NCBI RefSeq assembly: GCF_047675955.1
Contig: NC_132923.1
Span: 88,409,137-88,473,136 of the forward strand
Length of the DNA stretch: 64,000 nt
Reading direction: 5' to 3'
Origin: Chlorocebus sabaeus
Lineage: Eukaryota; Chordata; Mammalia; Primates; Cercopithecidae
Of the stretch, positions 34,620 to 51,024 are shown piece after piece. The position numbers and the translations under genes were made by a program. Below the pieces are notes generated by a model. That model was not told the origin of the DNA. It worked only from the letters and a program-made list of their open reading frames with translations, and ran no database searches. How positions within the stretch are numbered: position 1 is the first letter of the stretch; every line of letters starts with the position of its first letter.

Positions 34620-37125
34620 TATATACATGCTGTTTTTAAAATTAAACTTCTTTTCAAAGTATAGAAAAGAACACATAGAAAATGTACAAATAGTAAGTAA
34701 CAGCTTGATAAATTATAAAATTAACAGTCTCATGTAAACTACCTACCAGATCAAGAAATAAAGCAGTTCTGCAGAAGCCCCTCTTATTCCTGCTAGCTAC
34801 TGCCATTCCAAGTGTAAACATTATTAAACTTCTAACAAAGTTATTTATCTTCTAGTAGCAAGATATAATATTGCATGTTTTGAACTTTATATAAATGATA
34901 TCCTACGGTGTCTACTTTTTTATTCTTGTTTCTCTTTGGTTTTTCAATTCAAGCATTTTTGAAATTTAGACATCTTGTTTTACATGGCAGTGTTGCAGTA
35001 GTTCATTCTTGTTGCCATAAATAAAATGTAATCATACAATACATTTCATTGTATGAAAATGCTACCATTTATTCATTCCTCCATTGCTGGGCATTTAGTT
35101 TGTTTGGGGTTTGGGCTGTTACAGAGCTGCTGTAAGCAGTATGCACATGTCCTTGGGTGACACTGCACATGGTTTTAACAGTTACACTCCCACTACCAAT
35201 GTGGGAGAGTTCTACTTGTTTCATATCCTCCCTACTCCTTTGATTGTGTGTGTGTGTGTGTGTGTGTGTCTGTGATTCTATGTGTTCTCATTTGGCATTT
35301 TGATAAGTGAAAAGTAATTTATCATATAATGATTTTAATTTTCTGTGTCCCATGACAAGTGAATATTCTTATTGGCCATTTGGATATCCTCTTTTGTGTT
35401 CACGTCGTTTGTTCATTTTTCTACTGGGTTGTCTGTCTTTCATTTTTAGGTAAGATTTCCATGTAGATGCTTCATATGAGTTCTTAGATATATGTTTTGC
35501 AATTTTCTTTTCCCACTCTGTGCCTTATCTTTTCACTCTTAATAGTATCTTTTGATTAAAATAGTTATTAATTCTAATGAATACAGTTTATCATTTTTCC
35601 TTTTTGATTAGCATCTTTATAGTTTTTGTCTACTTTAAGACTTTCTCGTATGTCTTCTAAAGGCCTTTTTTCTTTAACATTTAAATATATGAACCATTTC
35701 GAATTATTTTTTTCCACATAGTGGTAGCTAGGGGTCACATTTCAAGAAAGGTTCAAGTCTCGTTATTATAGATTTGTCTGTTTTACTTTCTGGTTCCCTT
35801 AATTTTGTTTTATATATTTTGAAACTATGTCATTGGATGAATTATGGAACTTTAATTATGAAATGTCCCTCTGTATCTCTAGTAATATTCCTTGTTTCAC
35901 AGTGTATTTTATCTGATATTAGTATAGCTATAGCAGCTTTTTTGTCTAGTATATGCATGGTATATATTTTTCAAGTCTTTGGTTTATGTCATTATATGTA
36001 AAGGATGTATCTTGTAAGTACCGTGTGAATTTTTTTTTTCAAGAATGAAAATCGAGTATTTTTATGTAGGTTGTTTTGTCTTTTGTTTGGATTAATCAAA
36101 ATTTTAAACAATTTATTTTCCTTTGTATTAACTCATGGTTCTTTGTAAACTATTTTGTTATTGTTTGCCTTATTTCAACATACATACATGACAAATTATT
36201 TTTTATGACTTTTCCAATAATATGGGAACATGAAAACATTTAACTGTTTTTAATCTGCTTTCTTTTTGCTTATCTGTTATCACGCATTTTAATTCTACAT
36301 GTATAAAACACAAGAAATTATTTTTGTTCATCTAGTGACATTTATTTTAATCACATATTATTATTCATTCTTTCTTGCAATTCACTGTTTCCATTTGGGT
36401 TCTGGAATTGTTTTCCTTCTAACATGAAGAACTCTCTTTAATGCTTCTTTTTATGTCAGACTCCTGGATAAGAATTCTGATTTTTCTTGAAAACATCTTG
36501 GTTCTATTTATGCACCATAGTGTTTCTGGATGTAGAATTCTAGGTTGATAGTCTTTTTTTTTTTTTTTTGGCATTTAAAAGAAGCCAATCCATTGTCTTC
36601 TGGCTGCTTCTGTATCTGTTGAAAAGTCAGCTATTATTTGTTTGCAATAATATGGCTTTCCCCCTTCTGTTGCATGTGAGATGTGCTATTTGCATTGTGT
36701 TTAGTAGTTTTCCTATGATCTATCTAAATGTGGTTTTACTGAATTAATATCCATTCAGTATGCAGAACTCATGTCTTTCATCTGTTTTGGAAAACTCTTA
36801 GCCATTCTTTCTTTAAACATTGCTTCCATCCCAATATCTCTTTGCTATTTTTCTAGAACTTCAAATTACACTTACATAAAAATCTTTAAAATGTCTCATA
36901 TGTATCTTATGCCTATATTCGTATTTTTCATTATTTTTTCTGTCCAGTTTGGATATTTACTTTTAAACTGTTCTTTGCTAATTCTGTATTCTGCCATATT
37001 TGCATTGATGTTAAAACTTTGGTGAAATTTTGATTTTGAAGTTTTGATGAAAGCTTTTCATGAGGTTTTGATGTTGAAACTTTGATCAATGAAATGGGCA
37101 AATCCTGGAGAAATGCAAATTACTA
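34620..37125 (-). mobile_element. Ancient L1ME-type LINE, several pieces
   Basis: Read in reverse, a degraded L1 in order. ORF2 end and 3' UTR (ACTACCTACCAGATCAAGAA, TTCATTCCTCCATTGCTGGG, TGAATATTCTTATTGGCCAT). Upstream ORF2 (AGTAATATTCCTTGTTTCAC, AGTATAGCTATAGCAGC). Then ORF1-side words (CCAATCCATTGTCTTCTGGC, TTAGCCATTCTTTCTTTAAA). Large parts are missing and no frame is intact. Contains a (TG)n run at 35245-35270. Confidence 0.6.
35245..35270. repeat. (TG)n microsatellite
   Basis: About 13 TG units within the L1ME remnant. Confidence 0.92.
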
Positions 37126-37129
37126 TAAC

Positions 37130-37472
37130 TGATATGGTATGGCTGTGTGCCCACCCAAATCTCATCTTGAATTCCCGTGTGTTGTGGGAGGGACCCTGTG
37201 GGAGGTAATTGAATCATGGGGGCAAATCTTTCCTATAGCTATTCTCGTGATAGTGAATAAGTCTTATGAGTAAAAGAGGAGTTCCTCTGCACAAGCTCTC
37301 TCTTTGCCTGCTGCCATCCATATAAGATGTGACTTGCTCCCTATTGCCTTTAACCATGATTGTGAGACTTCCCCAGCCATGTGGAACCGTAAGTCCAATT
37401 ATACCTCTTTCTTTTGTAAATTGCCCATTCTCGGGTATGTCTTTATCGGCAACATGAAAATGGACTAATACA
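37130..37472 (+). mobile_element. THE1 solo LTR
   Basis: It starts TGATATGGTATGGCTGTG, contains GTTGTGGGAGGGACCCTGTG and TTTGTAAATTGCCCATTCTC, and ends GGACTAATACA. The flanks ATAAC (37125-37129) and ATAAT (37473-37477) are a 5-bp duplication with one mismatch. It most resembles the copy at 12.3 kb (shared GACTTGCTCC-type and TTTTGTAAATTGCC text). Confidence 0.92.
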
Positions 37473-37559
37473 ATAATTAACTGAAAATGAAATATTAGTG
37501 GTTGTACATCTATTAAATAAATTGAATTCGTAGTTAAGAACTTTTTCAAGGAGAGAGGC

Positions 37560-39975
37560 CTAGATGGTTTCTCTGGTTAATCCAAACAAAATTTGAGGAG
37601 AACACAATACCAGTCTTGCACATCCCTGAAAATAGAAGAAGGAAAACTCCCCAGGTCATTTTATGAAGTCAGTATTTACTGTAATGCTATAACCAGACAA
37701 CAACATTGCAAGAAAAGAAAAATGCAGATCAATGGCCCTCATGAATATATATACAAAAATTCCCAAAAACATAGTAGCAAATTAAATCCATCTGTATGTA
37801 AAAATGAAAATACATCACAATTAAATGGACTTATTGCAGAAATGCAGTGTAAATTTATCCTATTAACTGATTAAGAAAAGCATATTTCTTATATGTAGTT
37901 TCAGCAGGCACAGAAAAAGCATTCAATAAAATTAAACACCATTCATGATAAAAACTCTTAGTAAAGTGGGGGTAGAAGTGAACTTCCTTTGAGCATCTAT
38001 TGGAAACCTATAGCTAACATTATACTCACTGGTGAAAGACTGATTGCTTTTTCTCAAAGTTCAGAAAGAAAACATTGTTTTCTTTAGCATCATACTGAAA
38101 ATCTTAGGCAATGTAATAAGGCAAGTAAAATAAAAGTCATAAAGACTAGAAAGGAAGAAACATAACTGTATTTGCAGAAGATATGATTATTTATAGTAAA
38201 TAAATAAACAAACTCTAAAGGATCTACAGAAAAGCTCATAGAAATAGTGAATTGAGCATGGTCACAGAAAGAAGGAACGTCAGTTTTTTTCTATATACCA
38301 GCAATGAGCAATTGAAAGTTTAAGTTAGATCTATGCCATTTATAATAGCAGCAGTAATTTAAGTGCTTAGCTAAAATTCTAACAATATGTGTAGGATCTG
38401 TATGCTGAGAACTAGAAAACACTATTGAAAGAAATCAAGGAAGACAGAAATAAGTAGAGTTGACATAACATGTTCATGGATGGGAGGATTCAATATTTGA
38501 ATCTCAATTTGATATCTAGATTTTATGCAATCTTAATCAAAATTCTGGCACATGTTTTTAGTAGATATTGACAAGCTTATTCAACAATTGTATGAAAGGC
38601 AGAGAAACTTAAAAAATCAAAACGGTCTCAAAACGAATGAAGCTGGAAGACTCACTGCCTAATTTTAAGATTTTTACAGTAAAGCACAGTAATGAAGATT
38701 GTGTTATATTGAGTAAATTATGGACACATATATCGAAGGAATAGAATAGAGATTCCAGAAATAGACCCATGTAAATACTGTCAACTGATTTTGACAAAAG
38801 TGTAAAGCCAATTAAATGATGACTTTGTTTTTGTTATCTTTTGAACAAATGGTTCTGGATTTTTTTTTTAAAGCCCCTTGGCATGTAATTCAAAATAGAT
38901 CATAGACCTTGCATGTAAAACTATAAAACTTCTAGAGGAAAACATAATAGAAAATCTGTGTAATTTAAGTTTGGCAATGAGTTTTTATATAGATAGCAAG
39001 CACAACATCCATAAAGTTAAAAAAATTGACAAACTGGATTTAATTTGCTCTGTGAAAGTCACTATTAAGAGAAAAAAAAGGCCACAAGTTGGATGAAAAT
39101 ACTTTAAAATCACATATATGAGTTAGGACTTGTATCCAGAGTTAGGAAAAAAAGAAAGAAAAAAAAAAGAAAAGCACAAAACAACAATCCACACTTAACA
39201 AAAAGAAAATAACCAAATTAAATAATGGGCAAAAGATCTGAACAGGCATTTCACCAAAAGAACACATTAAAACATGCTGAAGTCATAATGGAAATGCAAA
39301 TTAAAACCATAATGAGATACCACTATATACCTATTAGAATCATTAAATAAAAACAACAAGAAAATTATGCTGACAAGGATATGGAGCAACAGGAATTTCC
39401 ATTTAATGCTGGTGGGAATACCAATGGTATAGCCACTATATAAGACAGTTTTAAATAAAATGAAACGTATACTTATCATATGACCTGGCAATCCTACTCC
39501 TAGGTCTTTATCCAAATGCACTGAAAATTTATATTCACCTGAAAATCTGTACACAAATATTTATAGAAACTTTATGGTTGCCAAAAACTGGAGGCAACAA
39601 TTATTGGTGATGGTGAACAAACCTATGTATGTCTATCTTCAGTGGAATACTACTCAACAATAAAAAAGAATGATCTATTAATTCACAGAACATGATGAAT
39701 CTTAAATACGGCTTGTTGAGTGAAAGAAGCCAGATCCCCAAAGCTACATGTATGATTTTATTTATATGACATTATTGAAGTAACAAAATTTGTAAGGAGG
39801 GAGACAGAAGATGTTGGCTACAAGGGAGACCAGCCTGACAGGGAAATCTTCAGATTTAAGGAACTGTTCCGATTGGTATGGGAGTGATCAATACATAACT
39901 TTAAGCATTTGTCAAAACTCATAGATATATACATCAGAGTTAACTTTACTATATGAAAATTAAAAGAAAAAAGCA
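37560..39975 (+). mobile_element. Ancient L1M ORF2 and 3' end, sense orientation
   Basis: Plus-strand L1 text in order. RT region: GCAGGCACAGAAAAAGCATT, ATTCATGATAAAAACTCTT, TTTGCAGAAGATATGATTA. Then CAATCCTACTCCTAGGTCTT, GGAATACTACTCAACAATAA and the 3' UTR words GCATTTGTCAAAACTCATAG. No open frame survives. This is the main L1 piece in gene-sense orientation in the window. Confidence 0.7.
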
Positions 39976-40148
39976 TGATGTTGTGTCATCCAAGGATGTA
40001 ATGATTATCATAATTAATGAATATAACAATATTAAAATGTAAGACATGCTTAAATTAACTGACCTAAATAACTTTGGAATATGATGTTTTAAATGCATAT
40101 ATGGTAAGGCTAAGACAAAAAGCACAACATAGTCACTATATTCTAGGT

Positions 40149-40458
40149 CAGGGGTCAGCACACTTTTTCTGTAGACAGTAAGATGTTAAATACTTTTTAC
40201 TTTTTGGGTCGTAGGATCCCTGTGACAACTACTCAGCTGTATGGTTGTAGCAAGAAAGCAATTGTATGCAGTATGTAAGCAAATGAGCATTTCCGTGTAC
40301 CAAAAAACTATCATTGTGCACTAAAATGTGAATTCCATGTAATTTTCACATGAATTTTCATAAAATATTCTATTTTTATAGTCATTTACAAATGTAAATA
40401 CAATTCTTAGCTCTTATATCATACTAAATAGTCAGTGCCAGTAGTTTGATAACCCCTG
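40149..40458. mobile_element. hAT-type non-autonomous DNA transposon
   Basis: Ends CAGGGGTCAGCACACTTTTT and TTTGATAACCCCTG form an imperfect terminal inverted repeat. The interior shows GACAACTACTCAGCTGTATG and AGTATGTAAGCAAATGAGC, a common mammalian Charlie-like repeat. The flanking 8 bp (TTCTAGGT, CTCTAGTA) match at five positions, a decayed duplication. Confidence 0.7.
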
Positions 40459-40499
40459 CTCTAGTAGATAAATGTGTTTCATACAGGATTAGCAATTCT

Positions 40500-41345
40500 G
40501 AAAATATTTTACACTTGTATTAGAGTTGAACCAATAAGTAAATAAACTGTAGATAAAGACGGTAGATTTCTCATTGTCCGAAAAATAATTTACAAAGAAA
40601 CCAGGAGGATGAAGGCTAAAATGAACTCTGTGATGTTGGGTTAGAGTTTGAGATAAGTTTTAATTCATGTTTATTTTAAAATATATACAAATAGATTGAT
40701 TCAGAAATAAATAAATAGATGTGAAAGTATACCTGAGTTAGTATACATACATATTTCCTAGCTCTGCCCTTCAGAAGGGCAGAAGCAGTGTCAATAGCAA
40801 TGAGCACATCCAGATCCCAGATCTTAGTTTCTGAAAAACCTTTTTCCAATAAAAGTTGCTAGCACTCTTGTAACAGTGGCTAATTCTGGGGCTGGGGTAG
40901 GGAAAATACAGGATTAACATGGAGCATCTTGTAGTGCAGAAAGTGAAGAATTGCTCAAAAAAGGTGATGGAGAGGGAGAGGGAGAGGGAGAGGGAGAGGG
41001 GGCATGTCAACAGGACACAGAAGCCAATCTAAATGAACCTCTAGTGGTCAGTATTGGAATAATATTATACAAAGCAGTAGAATTGGATTATAATTCAAAG
41101 AATAAAATAAATATCCAAGAGTCTATACTGATGTAAGTGAAACAATGAATAACTGATAGGGGAAATGGATAAATCTCCATTACAGAATTCTAAATAAATG
41201 ATTATGAATAATGTACCCCCTACAGGAAGTGGAGCTTACTTTCCCCTTGAGTGAGTACTGGAGTGACACTGGACTTAGTGACTTGCTTCTAATGAGTAAT
41301 GCATGGAAAGGACAAATAGTAACTTAGGTGGAGAAATTGTAATAA
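40500..41345 (+). mobile_element. L1M 3' UTR, first part, sense
   Basis: GGATGAAGGCTAAAATGAAC, ATACAGGATTAACATGGAGC and AGGAAGTGGAGCTTACTTTC are words of the long L1MC/MD-type 3' UTR. The other part resumes after the insertion at about 42165. A GGGAGA array lies at 40968-41002. Confidence 0.5.
40968..41002. repeat. (GAGAGG)n purine array
   Basis: About five to six GGGAGA units, purine-only. Confidence 0.9.
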
Positions 41346-42165
41346 CCCAATAGGTTCTTGTTGCCCACTGCCTACAGAAGCTAGTACACTGAGAAAAACA
41401 GGAGTTGCAGTAGAGAAAGTATTTAATAACAGGGCCAGTCAAGTGAGGAGATGGGAGATATTTCCCACATCTGCCCCTCTGAGAATTCAGAGGCTCAGGT
41501 TTTTAAGATTGCTATGGTGGTTGGGGAGCTGGAGAACTGAGGCAATTGATTAGCTAGGGATGAAGTCACAAGAGTGTTGAGACTATCTTCCTGCAGCTGA
41601 GTTGGTTCCAGGGAGGAGTTGCAGGATGAATTGAGTCAGTTCCTCGGTGTGGATCACAAGTCCAGGTGGCATCTCTTGGTCTGCCAAAATGCTAAATCTG
41701 AAAAATACTTAAAAGTTCTTTAGGTTTCACAGTAGTGATGTTATGTACAAGAGCAGTTGGAAAAGTTATAAATTTTAAAACCTCCGGTTACATGACTCTG
41801 GGACAGTAAGCACTACAGAAAAGCAAGTTAAGCAAGCAATTACAGGTTATTGTTTAACCATGCTTATTTTTTTAGCAAAGTTCAGACCCACCCTACCATA
41901 ATTATAACCTTTTGGCCTTTGCTTTACAAAGGGCGATTTCAGACCCCTAACAAGGATGGGGATTAGTTTCAGGAAGAGACTATTATCATCCTTACTTTAA
42001 ATTTAAACTTTCAACTGAATTTAGTTGCTCCCATGATGAGCTTGCCCTATGTGTAGGGATGAACAAAGGCAGTCAGCTTGTGAGCTTAGAAGCAAAATGG
42101 AGTGAGTGATATTAGCTTTCTCTCACTGTTAAAATTTTGCAAAGATGGTTTTAAAATGTGGAAGA
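41346..42165 (-). mobile_element. Probable solo LTR of an endogenous retrovirus, family not named
   Basis: About 0.8 kb interrupts the L1M 3' UTR. Antisense reading fits LTR text I know from old ERV families: AGTGTTGAGACTATC, CTTTGCTTTACAAAGGGCG, CATGATGAGCTTGCCCTATG, AAGCAAAATGGAGTGAGTGA, AAAATTTTGCAAAGATGGT. I cannot place the exact termini or the target duplication, and no coding region is visible. Confidence 0.45.
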
Positions 42166-42725
42166 CACTAACTTAAAGAAGTGATAAAGTTAACATCATC
42201 AGTGATTACTCAGGTTGATATCATATATCCTTTGATATCATGTGATGTGAGGGGTGTTTCTCTGTGATATTGTTCTGCCAAAGCCATAACTGTAGTCTAA
42301 ATGTGAGAAAACTTCAGACAAAATCAAATTGAAGGACTTTCTTCAAAATACCTGATCAGTACCCTTCTACATTGTCAGTCACACGTAACAAGGAAGGACT
42401 ATGAATGAAACTTGTCACAGGTAGGATGGAGGAGACTAAGGAGAAATGATGACTAAATGTAATAGAATATTCTCTATTGGATCCTGGAACAGAACAAGTA
42501 CATTATTGGAAAGACTGGTGAAATCCAAATTAAGTTGTCACTTTATAGAATAGTACAGTACCAATGTTAATCTCTTAGTTTTGTCAGATGCACCATGGTT
42601 ATATGTTACATTAAGAAAACCTCAGTGAAGGGTGAAGTTTCTGTGTGTAGGAACTCTCTATACTGTCTTTGCAACTTTTCTATAAAGATAAATATTCCAA
42701 AGTAAAACAGTTACAAAGTTATTGA
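42166..42725 (+). mobile_element. L1M 3' UTR, second part, sense
   Basis: GACAAAATCAAATTG, ATTGGATCCTGGAACAGAAC, GTACATTATTGGAAAGACTGG (in part), CAATGTTAATCTCTTAG and TTGCAACTTTTCTATAAAG are the same 3' UTR seen reversed at 5.4-6.7 kb. Confidence 0.65.
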
Positions 42726-43303
42726 GTTCTTAATTTCAGTCTTTTGTACCTTTAACTGATTTGGTGTGATTCTAGGTCCCTTCCCTCTCAGAGTTACTGT
42801 ATGTAATTCTTACTTCTCCAGCAAGACAGATAAAACTCCTTTCTGCCTTTCAGAGGCTTTCTGCTTAGCTTTTTGTTCCCGTACTGCATAGTCTCAGACA
42901 TTCTGCAACTGTCTTGAGGGAACATTCAACTCAGTTTTGCACCCATTGTGTCTCAATGAATTTTAGTCTCTCGAGTCATTAATTTTGTCCTAGCATAGTG
43001 AGACTGCCAGAAACCTGTTGGATTCTCTGGCCTGCAGCAGTGGACCTGTGGTTAAAAGAAGCATGGGTACTTGACATTTTGTTCTGTACTCAGAATCTAC
43101 AAATGCCTCCAGGAAAAAAAAAAAATGAAACAAAACAAAAAAACTCAGATGCAAACCATTAGCTCACCTATCTGAAGGTACCTCCTCTCAGGAATCTTGG
43201 CACCACTAATAAATGTTGTTTAAGCAGCTTTCTAATGCCTTTACCACGAGAAAAATAATTTACATATGTAAGCAAACTACTTCCTATTCAGAAACACCAC
43301 TTC
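42726..43303 (+). other. SPATA6 intron, unassigned
   Basis: No firm family. It contains an A-rich tract at 43112-43143 and ends with AACACCACTTC, the left target duplication of the next L1. Confidence 0.45.
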
Positions 43304-43533
43304 GTTTTTATTTTATTTTTATTTTTTAAATTATACTTTATGTTCTAGGGTACATGTGCACAACGTGCAGGTTTGTTACATATGTATACATGTACCATGT
43401 TGGTGTGCTGCACCCATTAACTCGTCATTTACATTAGATATATCTTCTAATGCTATCCCTCCCCCCTCGCCCCACCCTGCAACAGGCCCTGGTGTGTGAT
43501 GTTCCCCTTCCTGTCTCCAAGTGTTCCCATTGT

Positions 43534-47356
<3,823 letters not shown>

Positions 47357-47417
47357 TGATGTTAGCTCATTATTTTGCTCGTTAGTTGATGCGGTTTCTT
47401 CCTGGCATTGATGCTCT

Positions 47418-47940
47418 TTACATTTTGGCATGTTTTTGCAGTGGCTGGTACTGGTTGTTCCTTTCCATGATTAGTGCTTCCTTCAGGAGGTCTTGTAGGG
47501 CAGGCCTGGTGGTGACAAAATCTCTCAGCATTTGCTTATCTGTAAAGGATTTTATTTCTCCTTCACTTACGAAACTTAGTTTGGTTGGATAAGAAATTCT
47601 GGGTTGAAAATTTTCTTTAAGAATGTTGAATATTGGCCCCCACTCTCTTCTGGCTTGTAGAGTTTCTACTGAGAGATCCGCTGTTAGTCTGATGGGCTTC
47701 CCTTTGTGGGTAACCCGAGCTTTCTCTCTGGCTGCACTTAACATTTTTTCCTTCATTTTAACGTCGGTGAATCTGACAATTAGGTGTCTTGGGGTTGCTC
47801 TTCTCGAGGAGTATCTTTGTGGTGTTCTCTGTGTTTCCTGAATTTGAATGTTGGCCTACCTTGCTAGGTTGGGGAAGTTCTGCTGGATAATATCCTGCAG
47901 TGTTTTCAACCTTGGTTCCATTCTCCCCATCACTATCAGG
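47418..47940 (-). pseudogene. L1 ORF1 remnant, C-terminal part only
   Basis: The frame 47418-47756 keeps the RNA-binding C-terminal text (AAREKARVTHKGKPIRLTAD, RREWGPIFNILKE). The start codon, coiled coil and first RRM strand were removed by the internal deletion whose junction is at 47939-47941. A further deletion in the FNILKEN segment (the second K is lost) may also be present. Confidence 0.85.
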
Positions 47941-48516
47941 TAGATCTCAGACTACTGTGCTAGTAATGAGTGAGGCTCCGTGGGCATGCAACCCTCCGAG
48001 CCAGGCACGGGATATAATTTCCTGGTGTGCCGTTTGCTAAGACCTTTGGTAAAGCACAGTATTTGGGTGGGAGTGACCCGATTTTCCAGGTGTTGTGTGT
48101 CATGGTTTCCCTTGGCTAGGAAAGGGAATTGCCTTCTCCCTTGTGCTTCCCCGGTGAGGCAATGCCTTGCCCTGCTTCGGCTCTCGCTTGGTGGGCTGCA
48201 CCCACTGTCCTGCACCCACTGTCTGACATACCCCAGTGAGATGAACCTGGTACCTCAGTTGGAAATGCAGAAATCACTCGTCTTCTGTGTCACTCATGCT
48301 GGGAGCTGGAGGCTGGCGCTGTTCCTATTTGGCCATCTTGGAACTGCCCCAACACTACTTCTTTAATTACTTTAAGTTTTATGTTTCTGCTGGCTTGACT
48401 TTCTTGAATGGAAGATAGTAAACTTATTCATGTTGACTTACACTGGATACTAATGTCAGTGTTTTAAAATGTTTTATGTTAAAAGCAACCTGAGCACAAA
48501 ACCTTATCTTTCTGAC

Positions 48517-48816
48517 TATATTCATTCATATAGCATTTATTGAGAATTTTCACCCAGTATCTGCATGCTATGTACCTGGCACTGTTCAAAGCACTCAGGA
48601 TATTTTCATGAAATCAGATTTTCTGCCCATAAGGATTTTTTTTTTTTTTTGAGCTTTTTTTTTAGGTTCGGGGGATCTATATGCAAGTTTGTTATATAGG
48701 TAAACTCCTATCAAGGGGATTTGTTATACAGATTATTTTGTGGCCTACATACTAGACCTAGTTCCCAATAGTTATTTTTTTCTGCCCTTCTCCCACTCTC
48801 CACCCCTAAGGTGGGT
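48517..48816 (-). repeat. L2/MIR tail followed by an L1 3' stub
   Basis: 48517-48625 has AGCATTTATTGAGAATTTTC and GTACCTGGCACTGTTCAAAG, an antisense L2-type tail. From about 48640 a T-run leads into TTTTTAGGTTCGGGGGATC, GTTTGTTATATAGGTAAAC and GACCTAGTTCCCAATAGTTA, a strongly 5'-truncated L1 3' end of roughly 175 bp. The flanks TAAGG (48632 region and 48807 region) may be its short duplication. Confidence 0.6.
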
Positions 48817-48974
48817 CCAATATAAGGAACTAACATAACCCAATGATTATTTAACAAGTAAATGAATATACAACAGTAAAAATGTGGTGCAATATATAAT
48901 TAACAATAAGGAGCATAAGCAGGAATTGTTATTGTTTTTCCAGAGAAAAACTGCAGTTGATTACATAGGAATAA

Positions 48975-49203
48975 TTATTTATTAAATGTTGCTATCAGCA
49001 GCTCACTGTGCATGTATTGCTCCATTTATCCCTTACTTTATCTTATAAAGTAAATACTGTTAAGAAGTAAGTACTGTTTTAAAGATAAGGAAACTGGGGC
49101 TCGGAAAAGTAAATGACCTGTATGAAGTCACACAGCTATTTTAGATGATTGTATCTAGGATTTGAATCCCCATTAGTACTCTTTGATCTTAACCATTCAG
49201 CTC
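48975..49203 (-). repeat. MIR SINE, reverse, well preserved
   Basis: AAAGATAAGGAAACTGGGGC, AAGTAAATGACCTGTATGAA, TCACACAGCTATTTTAGAT and GGATTTGAATCCCC are the antisense MIR core in order. Confidence 0.8.
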
Positions 49204-50558
49204 TACAGAGATAAACACATGAAGTGCAACTTGATACACATAAGACCAATAACATGCCAAATATAAACATGTAAGCATATATAAACATGAGATCAATGGA
49301 AACAGATGTTCAGAAATAGATAGAAATCAATAAACCTAATATACCAGATATTGTGAGCTATATACTGAAATACGTGTCCTGGAGACAGGTTAGAACAAAG
49401 TCCACATTGGCCCTACTTGACAAATACAGATAAAGGTATGCCATGTAAGTATAAACAGGTCTGAATTTTTTCTTCTTTTACTTCACAAAGAATTTATTTA
49501 AATATCAGTCACTTCAAGAACATTTAAAAAGTATTTTATGAATCATTAAATATTTGACTTGTAAAACATAGTATGTCAGAAGTTTGATAACCATTAGAAA
49601 ATGAAGAGAACCTATCTTAAACTAATGGAAGTCAGTGATCGGGGAAGAAAGATTCTGATGAAAATAAAACCCAAAGACAAATAAAGGAGCAAACACCCAA
49701 CATATTGGTTTATACATTTATTCAAGAGAGTGTAAATCATGTAAAACCAGATCACTTTTAAACCCCAGGCTCTGGTACCTTAAGCAGAATTAAGAGTGTG
49801 TGTGACTTAATCCTATCAGCCTCCCTGTCTAGAAATGCATGTTTCTTTAAATAAAACTCATTGTGGACATTGTGAGGAACATCCACACAGTGTTTTCATT
49901 GAGCCAGTCATGGAGAACCAGGGTGAGAAGTTTAGACTTTATCCTGAAATCAAAAAGTCCTGACTTCAGTTGCATTCAAGGTTTGGGTAGATACTGAGTA
50001 CTGTGGCTAATAGAGAATGTATACAGTTGTCTCTTGGTATCCATGGGGGATTGGTTCTGGGATCCCTCAATTTCCTTATTTAAATGGTATAGTACAATAT
50101 AACTTCTCTGGAGGGCAGGGCCACTGCTCAGCTCTAATTGTTTTCTGTGTAGACTTTGAGGCACAGCGTTGGCAGGTTTTACTGATTTTTAGATAATTTG
50201 TTGTCAACTAATTCAAACTAAAAATACAAAACACTTTGTGTGCCAAACAAAGCACATATAGCAGAGGCTTTCCTTTAAAACATGGAGAGCCTCTGAGATG
50301 TTAAAGTGTTTCATTAGTGTTTTGAGAAAATTAATTTGGTAACATTAAGTGCTCAGCTTGGGGAAAGAGTAAGAATTTGAGATGAGATTTGCCAAAACAA
50401 TATAATGGAAGAATACATCGGGAAGGGCATGCAATTTGCCAGAGTTTGTTATGGTTTATGTTTTAATATTTTGAAGTTGATTAATAAATTTAGCTAAAAC
50501 TTATTGAATTGTGACTATATACTAGATACTGTAGTAAATGCTATTTTTTAAAGGCTCG
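49204..50558 (+). other. SPATA6 intron, mostly unassigned, with a MER2-like piece
   Basis: At about 50025-50107 ACAGTTGTCTCTTGGTATCC and GGGGGATTGGTTCTGGGATC match the left end of MER2/Tigger-type DNA transposons, truncated. The rest has no recognised family. Confidence 0.5.
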
Positions 50559-50568
50559 GGAATCAATT

Positions 50569-51014
50569 ATATGTGTGTATATATTTTTTTGTTCCCACTT
50601 AAGTTCAGGGGTACATGTGCAGGATGGTTTGTTACATAGGTAAACGTGTGCCATGGTGGTTTGCTGCACAGATCATCCCATCACCCAAGTATTAAGCCTA
50701 GTACCCATTAGTTATTCTTTCTGATCCTCTCCCTCCTCCCATCTACCACCTTCCAGCAGTCCTCAGTGTGTGTTGTTCCCCTCCACGTACCCATGTGTTT
50801 TCATCATTTAGCTCCCACTTAGTAAGTGAGAACATGTGGTATTTGATTTTTCTGTTCCTGCATTAGCCAAGGATAATGGCCTCCAGCTCCACCCACGTTC
50901 CTGCAAAGGACATGATCGCCTTCCTTTTTATGGCTGCATAGTATTATTCCATGGTGTATATATACCACTTTTTTTTTTTTTATCCAGCCTATCATTGATG
51001 GGCATTTAGGTTGT
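50569..51014 (-). mobile_element. 5'-truncated L1 (about 0.45 kb)
   Basis: T-run at 50584, then L1 3' UTR text (AAGTTCAGGGGTACATGTGC, GGTTTGCTGCACAGATCATC) up to the ORF2 end word ATCCAGCCTATCATTGATGG and GGCATTTAGGTTG, where it stops. GGAATCAATT occurs on both sides (50559-50568 and 51015-51024), a target duplication. So this is a separate insertion from the larger L1 to its right. Confidence 0.8.
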
Positions 51015-51024
51015 GGAATCAATT

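Noticed and set aside
47930..47950. L1 deletion as a spliced retrotransposed L1
   Set aside because: The boundaries of the missing segment do not show GT and AG on the L1 sense strand; a GG microhomology explains it better.
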